Positions 34,487-42,062 of a stretch of 64,000 nt of DNA are shown here, one piece after another; positions within the stretch are counted from its first letter, which is position 1, and each line of letters opens with the position of its first letter. The translations under genes were made by a program, and so were the position numbers. The DNA is taken from NCBI RefSeq assembly GCF_024266705.1, contig NZ_CP100756.1:2790001-2854000 (forward strand), written 5' to 3'. The DNA comes from Natrinema gelatinilyticum (GTDB taxonomy: Archaea > Halobacteriota > Halobacteria > Halobacteriales > Natrialbaceae). Under the pieces are notes generated by a model. That model was not told the origin of the DNA, did not search any database, and was given only the letters and a program-made list of their open reading frames with translations.

Positions 34487-34957
34487 ATGAGGCGCGAGCA
34501 CTTCACATTAGACGTAATCAATATCGACTGGGTCGAAACCGACGACGCACCTGAAAAACCCTCGGTGTCGATCGACTTCACCGGCCCGGCGACGATGCTT
34601 CGCGAGCGCCTGACTGGCCCCGACGGCGACGTTCTCGAGGCGAGCGAAACGGACGCGGCCCTTCGATTGCAGGGACCGATCGGGACGGCCACCGCGGGAG
34701 TAGTGAGCGTGACCAATCGTATCACCGGCGAGTTCATCCTCGAACTCAACGAGGACGCGGCGGACGTGCTCCAGTTCATCCGGGCCGCACGGGGGTACGG
34801 TGAGTCGACGGGCGACGACGAGGGACGGTATACCGTCGAAATTACGCTCGACGGCGAGCCGTTCGTCACCTACGATAAACGGACGTTCCTCGTCTATGAC
34901 GACGAGGGAAGTCTACTCCGCCAACACAGCCTGATTCCGAGCGGCGTCGAACTCTGA
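34487..34957 (+). CDS. DUF5793-like haloarchaeal protein
   Basis: A 156-residue protein starting MRREHFTLDVINIDWVE. The pattern KPSVSIDFTGPATMLRERLTG, then GVVSVTNRITGEFILELNED and VLQFIRAARGYGE, matches a family I know as DUF5793; it looks like a compact alpha/beta cytosolic domain. No catalytic motif is visible and function is unknown. I start at 34487 because this is where the conserved N-terminus begins; 15 codons upstream in frame look non-coding. Confidence 0.75.
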   Translation: MRREHFTLDVINIDWVETDDAPEKPSVSIDFTGPATMLRERLTGPDGDVLEASETDAALRLQGPIGTATAGVVSVTNRITGEFILELNEDAADVLQFIRAARGYGESTGDDEGRYTVEITLDGEPFVTYDKRTFLVYDDEGSLLRQHSLIPSGVEL

Positions 34958-35002
34958 CTCATCGTGGTCATTCGTGCCTCGACATCTGCCAGCAGACCGG
35001 CA

Positions 35003-35029
35003 GCTATAAGTGATTTAGGCGTGCCTAAA
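35003..35029 (+). promoter_or_regulatory. Promoter with iron-box-like operator ahead of the FbpC-like gene
   Basis: CTATAAG at 35004-35010 is a good TATA box. Four bases after it lies the inverted repeat TTTAGGC-GT-GCCTAAA at 35014-35029, seven-base arms with a two-base spacer. Its arms resemble the TTAGG/CCTAA arms of DtxR/IdeR-type iron boxes. Overlap with the start of transcription would give metal-dependent repression. Confidence 0.6.
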
Positions 35030-35039
35030 GAGATGTGCG

Positions 35040-35053
35040 CCGGCTTCAGCCGG
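35040..35053 (+). other. Small hairpin in the leader of the FbpC-like gene
   Basis: CCGGCT-TC-AGCCGG can fold into a tight six-base-pair stem, followed by GGGGGATCT before the ATG at 35066. It may affect translation start or transcript stability; no function is shown. Confidence 0.35.
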
Positions 35054-35065
35054 GGGATCTGAACA

Positions 35066-36238
35066 ATGTCGGACGGACAACTGCTTACGACAGCGGTCGA
35101 GGACCAAACACGAGAACATACGACGGAGGAGACGGTTCTCGAACTCGACGGAATCGCGAAACACTACGGCAGCGAGGAGGTCATCGGCAACCTCTCGCTA
35201 TCCGTTCGCGAGGGGGAAATTCTGACGCTACTCGGTCCCTCCGGGTGCGGGAAGACGACCACGCTCCGACTAATCGCCGGCCTCGAGAAACCCGCTGCCG
35301 GCCGAGTTACGTTACAGGACGAAACCGTCTCGGGCGATGGACAGTTCGTCCCGCCCGAGGAACGCAACGTCGGCGTCGTCTTTCAGGACTTCGCACTGTT
35401 TCCGCACCTGAGCGCCCGCGAAAACGTCGCCTTCGGCCTGCAAGACCGGAATAAAGCCGACCGCGGGAACCGCGTCGACGACCTCCTCGACCTCGTGGGC
35501 CTCGAGGCCCACGGGGACCACTACCCGGACGAACTGTCCGGCGGTCAGCAACAGCGGATCGCACTGGCACGATCGCTGGCACCCGAACCCGAAATGCTGT
35601 TGCTCGACGAGCCGTTCTCGAGTCTGGACGTCGATCTGCGCGTCGAGATGCGCGAGGAAGTGCGACGGATCCTCAAGGAGACCGGCGTCACCGCCATTTC
35701 GGTCACTCACGATCAAGAGGAGGCGCTTTCGATCTCCGATCGCGTCGCCGTGATGAACGACGGCACGATCGAGCAGATCGATACTCCCCAGCGTGTCTTC
35801 CAGCAACCCGAGTCGAGATTCGTCGCCGGCTTCCTCGGACACGCCAGCTTTCTCCCGGGCGACGTCCACGGCGACAGCGTCGACACGGCGCTTGGCCGCG
35901 TCCTTCGGGACGACGTCCACGGACTGGCCCACCAGTACGACGGCTCCACAGTCGACCTCCTCGTTCGCCCCGACGACGTAACAGCGTATCCCGCCACGGG
36001 CGACGAATCCGACGGTCGCGTCGTGTACCGGCGCTATCTCGGCCCGACGGTTCTGTACCGCGTCGAACTCGACAGCGGCGACACGATCGAATGTATGCAC
36101 AATCACTCAGACCAGATCGATCTGGACGAACGCGTTCGGGTTCGGGTCACCGCTGACCACGAACTCGCCTGGTTCCCCGCAGGTCACCGCCAGGATGCAG
36201 ATCTAAAAACGGAGACGTCGGTCACCAGCACCGAGTAA
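35066..36238 (+). CDS. ABC transporter ATP-binding protein, ferric-iron (FbpC) type
   Basis: A 390-residue ABC ATPase: Walker A GPSGCGKTT, Q-loop VVFQDFALFPHL, signature LSGGQQQRIALARSLA, Walker B MLLLDEPFSSLD, H-loop SVTHDQEEAL. The C-terminal regulatory region has RFVAGFLGHASFLPGDV and a TOBE-like domain (VDLLVRPDDV, RRYLGPTVLYRVELDSGD). The GFLGxxxFLPG signature is typical of FbpC-type iron importers rather than sugar or polyamine ones. No permease or binding protein adjoins it, so partners must be elsewhere. An iron-box-like palindrome in its promoter supports an iron role. Confidence 0.82.
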   Translation: MSDGQLLTTAVEDQTREHTTEETVLELDGIAKHYGSEEVIGNLSLSVREGEILTLLGPSGCGKTTTLRLIAGLEKPAAGRVTLQDETVSGDGQFVPPEERNVGVVFQDFALFPHLSARENVAFGLQDRNKADRGNRVDDLLDLVGLEAHGDHYPDELSGGQQQRIALARSLAPEPEMLLLDEPFSSLDVDLRVEMREEVRRILKETGVTAISVTHDQEEALSISDRVAVMNDGTIEQIDTPQRVFQQPESRFVAGFLGHASFLPGDVHGDSVDTALGRVLRDDVHGLAHQYDGSTVDLLVRPDDVTAYPATGDESDGRVVYRRYLGPTVLYRVELDSGDTIECMHNHSDQIDLDERVRVRVTADHELAWFPAGHRQDADLKTETSVTSTE

Positions 36239-36412
36239 TCGAACGGATTCCGATCCCGTTTCCGTATTCCACTATCTCGGACGTCGACCGCGTGCACTGA
36301 CCGTTGATTGCTGGTTCCGAGTACCGAATTCCGACAGTGACCGACCGTTTCTGATACCCTTCACCAATTCGAACAGACACTTTGATACGGTAGTCCGCTC
36401 AGATAGAATTAC

Positions 36413-37045
36413 ATGGTCGACAGGACGAAAATCGCGACGTACTGCGGTGTCGCCGGGCCAGCCGTATCGCTGGGGGCGATCGTCCTCGCGATGGTCCTCG
36501 CGCCGCCTGAGACGTTTACCTGGGGCGAACGGGCTCTCTCTGATATGGGCCGGTACGGCGCCCCGACGTTCCTCCTGTTCAACGGTGGCCTGATCCTCGG
36601 CGGTCTGATCAGCATCCCGTTCGTCTGGCGGCTCTGGTCTGCGAGCCGAAACACCGTAGAACGCCTCGGTATTACCCTGATCGCCGTCGCTGTGGTCGGG
36701 ATGGTCGGCGTTGGGGTCTTCTTCCTCGAGCACACGGCCCTCTATCTCGAGACTAGCCTGCACGGTGTTGCCGCGTTGACCGTGTTCGGCGTCGCCCCGT
36801 TCGCAAGTTGGGTCTACGCTACCGGGGCGGCACTGGCAGAGGACGGCCCGCTCGCGATCGCCTCGTTCTGGTTCGGGAACGTCCACCCGCTGGCCTGGCT
36901 CGGCTGGTTGGTAGCGATCGGTGGGGAAACGGATACCGGATCGTGGTTCGCCGTCCCCGAGTTCGTCGCCGCTGTCGCGTTCGGCGGGTGGATCCTCGTG
37001 ATTGCGGTCGTGTTACACCGCCGGGACGATACTGGGTCCTATTGA
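36413..37045 (+). CDS. DUF998 family membrane protein
   Basis: A 210-residue integral membrane protein with six likely spans (for example IATYCGVAGPAVSLGAIVLAM, FLLFNGGLILGGLISIPFVW, LGITLIAVAVVGMVGVGVFF, WILVIAVVLH). The motif ALSDMGRYGAP in the first loop and HGVAALTVFGVAPFAS later are typical of DUF998. Function is unknown. Monocistronic, with 175 bp between it and the ATPase gene. Confidence 0.8.
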   Translation: MVDRTKIATYCGVAGPAVSLGAIVLAMVLAPPETFTWGERALSDMGRYGAPTFLLFNGGLILGGLISIPFVWRLWSASRNTVERLGITLIAVAVVGMVGVGVFFLEHTALYLETSLHGVAALTVFGVAPFASWVYATGAALAEDGPLAIASFWFGNVHPLAWLGWLVAIGGETDTGSWFAVPEFVAAVAFGGWILVIAVVLHRRDDTGSY

Positions 37046-37217
37046 CGCGATTCGTTCGTCGATGTGAAATCGTACCGACTGATGTCTGTTGACGCCCCGT
37101 GACCCGCGCGTCTGTCGACAGCAGAAGAACGATCGAACCGTTCGCTGAGCGCTCCCCCACGAATTTGCCATTGCAGGCCACACAATGCTTAAATCGAAAC
37201 CGTCCATACCAGCGTGT

Positions 37218-37496
37218 ATGCATAAAGACGAACTCCTCGAACTTCACGAAGAACTCGTCGTCATCATGGAGTACTTCTCGGAGCGCGAGGAGGTCGACGA
37301 AACGCTGTTCGATCCCTACCGTCAGCTCGACGTCGATCCCTCTCACGTGCACAAATCGAAGAGCGAACACAAACACGCCGTCTTCGTCCTCGGCAACGCG
37401 CTCGCGAGCGCGATGAGCGAAGACGAGTTCTCGAGCGCCGGACGGATCGGCAAGCGGATGAAGGAACTCGCCGAGGACGCGGAATCGAAAATCTAG
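37218..37496 (+). CDS. UPF0058 family protein
   Basis: A 92-residue acidic protein MHKDELLELHEELVVIMEYF..., with HVHKSKSEHKHAVFVLGNAL and GKRMKELAEDAESKI. This is the archaeal UPF0058 family, an all-helical small protein of unknown role. I start at 37218, where the family N-terminus begins. The gene ends about 60 bp before the large coiled-coil gene on the same strand. Confidence 0.88.
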   Translation: MHKDELLELHEELVVIMEYFSEREEVDETLFDPYRQLDVDPSHVHKSKSEHKHAVFVLGNALASAMSEDEFSSAGRIGKRMKELAEDAESKI

Positions 37497-37554
37497 AAAA
37501 TCTAGACGCATTCTAGGCGAAACATATTTGGTTCGGTTCCCGCTTGTTGACAGT

Positions 37555-39837
37555 ATGGACTCGCGCACGCAAGAGCGCGTCGAGGAGTGGGGTTCCCGTC
37601 CGTTTAGCGGCGGTTTCGATGGCCTCTCCAATCTTGCTGCTGCTAATTTCTCGGGTGCCGTCTCGGCGGCAGGCTCGTGGCTCTTTCTGCTCAACGGGAG
37701 AATCGTCGGCATCTTCGACGGTGAAATCGAGGACTTCGAGTCCGCCTCCGGAACGCAATACGAGGCCCCCCATCCATCGCTGCCGTTGCTCTGTACGATG
37801 GAAGAACACGGCGGTGAGACACGAGCGAATTACTATACGAACGAAACGCCACTCCAGGAAGTGGACGAGACCCTCCAGAACGGTTCGTTTACGGGCTACA
37901 TCGAACTGAGCGAAAACGTGCTCAGTGGCGACTATTATGCCGTCTACTACGGCGGTCGTCGGATGGCCGCCGCCTACATCGGTAACGCTGAGCGCCTGCT
38001 CACCGGCGAGGAAGCGTTCGACCGTGCAGCCGACGAAGTGGGCATCTACGAGGTACTCGACGTAGAGATCGATGTCACGGACGTTCCCGGAACGGCCGGT
38101 GGTGGGACTGATTCGGAAGACGCGGCGGACCGCGACTCGAGTCGAGAGCCCGAGCGACCGACCGAAATCGGGACCGATGCGACCGAGTCCGAGATTGGAG
38201 TCGGCATCCCAACCGGTGACGATGCGGACGCCGACCCCGATCCGACCCCGTCGGACGACGCCGTCGGACCCCGGACACTGGACGGAGACGAACTCGCCGA
38301 GAATGCTGGCGACGATACGATCCGTTCGTCGTCGATCGAGACAGGGTCCGAAGGGTCCGTCGACGAACCGACTGAGACCGATGGTCCGACGGATCCAGAT
38401 CTCGCAGAGATCGAAGCCGCGGCCAGAGAACTGGATCGCAACATCTCATGGGTAGAGGAGGACACCGAAGTCGACAGCGCACTCCTGGATACAGACGGTT
38501 CGTCACCGACAGCGGACGACGCGACCAAAACCGATGGAGACGATCTCGAGGAGCAGTTCGAACGCGAGGAAGAATGGCGGGAAACCCGCCGCATTCCATC
38601 GATCGATCCGGACGACAGCGAAACAAAGATGGTGACGACATCGAGTATCGGCAGTCGGAACGCGAGTACGGGCCGGTCGTCGACGGTCTCCGACGCGGAC
38701 GCCGCCGAAGGCGGCGCGTCGCCGAACGCACAGTCCGACTCGCGGGGATCGACCTCGACGAGGGAATCGGCAACCGGAGGCGCTTCGTCCGGCAGTCGCG
38801 ATAGCACGTCCCGATTCCAGACGGGCCAGCGGGAGGGCGCCGGTACTCGATCGTCTCAGTCCACTGACCAGCAGGAGCAGAACCGGGTCTCTGCCATCTC
38901 CGAGAAACTTGAGACGCTGCAGGAGCAACGCGATGTGGTCCTGACGGAATCGGAGGAAGTCAAAGCGGACCGTAATCAATTGCAGTCCCAAAACGAAGAC
39001 CTCTCAGTCGCGGTCGAACAACTTCAATCCAGAATCCAGGAACTCGAGACAGAGCTGAAACGGGCACGAGAAAGCGGTACCGGTGCGGCTGAAGTTGGTT
39101 CGACCACCGGAACGGCGCTCTCGCCCGACCAGGCGCTCTCTGGAACGAACCTCTTCGTTCGGTATACATCGAAGAGCCAACCGACCCTCGAGACGGCTCA
39201 CGACGGTGCTGCCGATCGCGTTGAGGTCGCATCGAACCTGCGGCTCGAACACCACACACAGTTCGACTCGGCCGACGTGGTCGTCGACGGTGAGCCTTAC
39301 GAGGACTTTCTCACGTCGTCGATGGAGTACCGGTTCATCAAGTGGCTCACCGAGTTGGTCCTCCACGAGATCCGTGACACCGGGAACGCGAACAGAGTGG
39401 CGGATCTGTACGACGCGATTCCCCGAATCGATCGGGCCGAACTCGGCTCGACCATCTCACTCGCGGACGACGAGACGGAGGACGTCCCCGATCAGGTCAC
39501 CTTCGACGTCGTCGCGTACGACAAGATGCGGAACCCGCTCGTATTGGCCACCCTCAACGATTCGCGCGAGCCGGTTTCGAGGGAGTTGCTCGAGCAATTG
39601 GAAGAGGCGTCATCCGCGGTGAAAGCGGATTACCCGTCGCTTGCGGCGTCGGTCGCCGTCACCTCGAGTTATTTCGAGCCAGGCGCACTCGAGGTGGCAG
39701 AACAGGCCACGAGCAGCGGCTTTCTCAGCCGCGGTTCGAAACTGAGTTACGTCAACTTCTCGCGGAAGAAGGGCTATCACCTCTGTCTGGTCGAATCGCG
39801 GTCCGAAGGGTTCCACATGAACGTCCCCGAGTTATGA
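37555..39837 (+). CDS. Large haloarchaeal protein with central disordered and coiled-coil regions (DUF7527-like)
   Basis: A 760-residue protein. The N-terminal globular part (about 1-175: RTQERVEEWGSRPFSGGFDG, SGAVSAAGSWLFLLNGRIVG, YYAVYYGGRRMAAAYIGNAE) resembles a conserved haloarchaeal domain. A roughly 270-residue Asp/Ser/Thr-rich linker follows, then a coiled coil (RVSAISEKLETLQEQRDVVL...IQELETELKRARES) and a C-terminal alpha/beta domain (LFVRYTSKSQPTLETAHDGA, FIKWLTELVLHEIRDTGN, KLSYVNFSRKKGYHLCLVES). Function unknown. Its stop codon coincides with the first bases of the repeat at 39834. Confidence 0.75.
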   Translation: MDSRTQERVEEWGSRPFSGGFDGLSNLAAANFSGAVSAAGSWLFLLNGRIVGIFDGEIEDFESASGTQYEAPHPSLPLLCTMEEHGGETRANYYTNETPLQEVDETLQNGSFTGYIELSENVLSGDYYAVYYGGRRMAAAYIGNAERLLTGEEAFDRAADEVGIYEVLDVEIDVTDVPGTAGGGTDSEDAADRDSSREPERPTEIGTDATESEIGVGIPTGDDADADPDPTPSDDAVGPRTLDGDELAENAGDDTIRSSSIETGSEGSVDEPTETDGPTDPDLAEIEAAARELDRNISWVEEDTEVDSALLDTDGSSPTADDATKTDGDDLEEQFEREEEWRETRRIPSIDPDDSETKMVTTSSIGSRNASTGRSSTVSDADAAEGGASPNAQSDSRGSTSTRESATGGASSGSRDSTSRFQTGQREGAGTRSSQSTDQQEQNRVSAISEKLETLQEQRDVVLTESEEVKADRNQLQSQNEDLSVAVEQLQSRIQELETELKRARESGTGAAEVGSTTGTALSPDQALSGTNLFVRYTSKSQPTLETAHDGAADRVEVASNLRLEHHTQFDSADVVVDGEPYEDFLTSSMEYRFIKWLTELVLHEIRDTGNANRVADLYDAIPRIDRAELGSTISLADDETEDVPDQVTFDVVAYDKMRNPLVLATLNDSREPVSRELLEQLEEASSAVKADYPSLAASVAVTSSYFEPGALEVAEQATSSGFLSRGSKLSYVNFSRKKGYHLCLVESRSEGFHMNVPEL

Positions 39838-40090
39838 CATCCTTCGCGCCGTTCACGGCGCGGTTTCCTCCGTGGGAATCTCAGCCGGTCTCCGACTCGC
39901 CGGAGGCGATAGTCCCGTCACGGTGGACGGTATTCGGGTTTGTACGCTGGTCGATGGAACGGGGAGAACGTGGTGACTCCGACCAGTCGTGGTCGCCTCA
40001 CTCGAACCGTGCTCGAAAACGCGACGCGTTTTCGCCATTCCGGAAATCGGTAATTTCCGAGGACACGGGCCGTGCCATCGGCCTGACTGC
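39834..40090 (-). repeat. 257-bp structured repeat, copy B
   Basis: Ungapped match to 2857-3113. The inner 90 bp, including hairpins at 40014-40034 and 40041-40059, are identical in the two copies. The differences cluster in the part nearest the terminal hairpin; in that hairpin the loop changes (TAAA versus TTCA) while the seven-pair stem is kept. This is the pattern of a structured RNA or element end. It begins exactly at the stop codon of the preceding gene, so insertion may have set that gene's present end. Confidence 0.6.
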
Positions 40091-40578
40091 TTCGCTTGTG
40101 TGAAGTACCCCGCGCACGGTGGCGCGGGGCGTCCGCGTTTTGTCCCGCGCTGCTGACGCAACGGACTTTCATTCCCTCCGCGCTCTCGACACCCTACCGA
40201 AAGCGGCTTCCAACCGCGATGCCGGTCACGTGGGAGCAATACATATCCGACCACATTCACCACGACTTGTGCGCCCGGTGAGACTGTGTGGTATCACCGC
40301 CGACGCAGTGTGGCTTATGTGGACAACGGTATTCCACCGTGTCGCTAGCACGAGACTGGTGGCCGTAGAGGTCAGCCCCTTCACCAGGGCCCGACACAGC
40401 CCGGCGTAACCCGTGAAGTGTGTTTTGCGAGGCGGATAACGTGGCTCCCGTCCCTCGAAACTGGTCTCATACTGTCTTGAAAGTATGGATTGTGCAGCGG
40501 AGCGCACACGCTTCACCCCCACCCACAGTGGGGCGGAGAACTCGCGCTGCTTTTCGTTTAGCTGAAAGAGAGGGCGCT
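40091..40578. other. Element-derived spacer without an intact gene
   Basis: The 488 bp between the solo repeat and the TnpB-type right end hold only short frames of mixed composition on both strands. I cannot match them to a transposase. GTACCCCGCGCAC-GGT-GGCGCGGGGC-type pairing near 40107-40130 adds another possible hairpin. It is probably the eroded interior of one or two older elements. Confidence 0.45.
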
Positions 40579-40634
40579 AAGCCCCCGTCCTCAAGGAGCG
40601 AACGGCGTTAGCCGCGAGCGAGTAGGGCGGGGAT
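40579..40634 (+). repeat. Solo right end of a TnpB-type element
   Basis: AAGCCCCCGTCCTCAAGGAG then CGAGTAGGGCGGGG closely matches the right end of the neighbouring tnpB element at 41941-41994: both start AAGCC, share TCAAGGAG, and close with CGAGTAGGGCGGGG after a short variable hairpin. Here no tnpB frame precedes it. It is a remnant of a lost element directly abutting the left end of the present one. Confidence 0.7.
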
Positions 40635-40711
40635 ACAGCGTCCGCACGAGTGTCGAATTACTCTAGCCAGAACAGTTAACTAAACACAACCACTAGCAGA
40701 GAATAAGTCGC

Positions 40712-41989
40712 ATGAAGTACAGTCCCCGATACCGACTCTTTCCCACGACCACCCAACGGGAGAGTTTGGACTGGACTCGTGACACCGTGCGACAACTCTA
40801 CAACCACGCCCTCCACGAATTCACCAAGATACCAGAAGACGAGGGGACGCTTCGACAGCGTGTCTGGCACGTCCGCGACGAACTCCCATAACTCAAACAA
40901 CAGTGGACTGACCTCAAACAGGTCTACTCAACCGTCTTGCAGAAAGCTGTCGAGCGTATCCGAACCAACATCACCAACCTCGGCACACTCAAAGCCAAGG
41001 GCTACGATGTTGGCTCGTTGAACTGGAAGTCACCGCGTGAGTATCGGAGTTTCACGTACCGGCAATCGGGCTTCGAACTCGACACGAAGAGTGGTCCGAG
41101 AGACCGAGCGATACTCCGACTCACAAAAGTACGCGGTGAAACCATCGAAATCCCGCTCCGCCTTCACCGTGACCTTCCCGACCACGATACTATCAAAGAA
41201 GTCACGGTGAAGAAAGAACCCACAGGAGCGTGGTACGCTTCGTTCTGCATCAGCACTGAGGAACCAGAGAAACCAGACCCAGCGGACATCGACGCGGAGG
41301 ATACCGTAGGAATCGACCTTGGCGTTCTCACCTTCGTCCACGATTCGGACGGACGCTCCGTCGGACGTCTTGACTTCTCCGACGAGCGAAAACGCCTCGA
41401 GCGCAAGCAACGCGCTCTTTCTCGCAAACAGTACGAGTCGAACAACTGGGAGACGCAACGGCGGCGAGTCGCGACGGTCCATGCTCGCATGTCGAACAAG
41501 AAGCGAGATTATAAACACAAACTCGCACACTATTACACGACCGAGCACGATGCCGTGTTCGTCGAAGACCTGAACGTGACGTCACTGCTTGAAGGCAGTG
41601 GCAACGCGCGGAACAAGGCCGAAGTCGGCTGGCGTGACTTCATTTCGATTCTGAAACATCACGGTCGGAAGAACGAGTGTCACGTTATCGAAGTCGAACC
41701 GAGTGGCACGACAAAAGAGTGTGCATCGTGTGGCGTGGAGACGGCGAAACCGGTGTGGGTTCGGGAACATTCCTGCCCGTCGTGTGGGTTCGAATTAGAC
41801 AGGGATTGGAACGCGGCGTTGAATATCCAGTCGCGTGGTCTGGAGAACCTAGGAGTGGTTCACTCCGAAGCAACGCCTGTGGAGACTGCGACCGCTGTGG
41901 ATACAGTTCCCGTATCTGCAAGTCGCGTCGTCGAAGCAGGAAGCCCCGCCCTCAAGGAGTCGCCGAAGGCGACGAGTAGGGCGGGGTAG
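40712..41989 (+). pseudogene. tnpB: RNA-guided endonuclease TnpB (IS200/IS605 type), interrupted by one stop codon
   Basis: From the ATG at 40712 the frame encodes MKYSPRYRLFPTTTQRESLD and on, the usual TnpB N-terminus, but codon 60 is TAA (40889-40891). The same frame then stays open to 41989. The RuvC-like catalytic motifs are present downstream: VGIDLGVLTFV (Asp), FVEDLNVTSLL (Glu) and DRDWNAALNI (Asp), with a zinc finger CASCG...CPSCG between them. Without the stop the protein would be 425 residues. No tnpA is adjacent. A shorter product from an internal start cannot be excluded but would lack the guide-RNA-binding N-terminus. Confidence 0.88.
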
Positions 41990-41994
41990 TTCAC
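41941..41994 (+). ncRNA. Right end / omega-RNA 3' region of the tnpB element
   Basis: AAGCCCCGCCCTCAAGGAGT, a GTCGCC-GAAG-GGCGAC hairpin, then GAGTAGGGCGGGGTAGTTCAC. The CCCCGCCC and GGGCGGGG arms pair over the inner hairpin. The tnpB stop codon falls inside this structure, typical of TnpB genes whose 3' end overlaps the guide RNA scaffold. The guide would be read from the DNA just after 41994. Confidence 0.6.
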
Positions 41995-42052
41995 ATGACG
42001 GTCTTGATCGCGCCGAGTCCGGGTTCCCCGCACGTCGTCGGAAAATGTCTCT

Positions 42053-42062
42053 GCGAGGCGCC
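42053..42062. repeat. Left 10-bp target-site duplication of the IS4-type element
   Basis: GCGAGGCGCC here is repeated exactly at 43458-43467, immediately outside both element ends. Confidence 0.9.
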
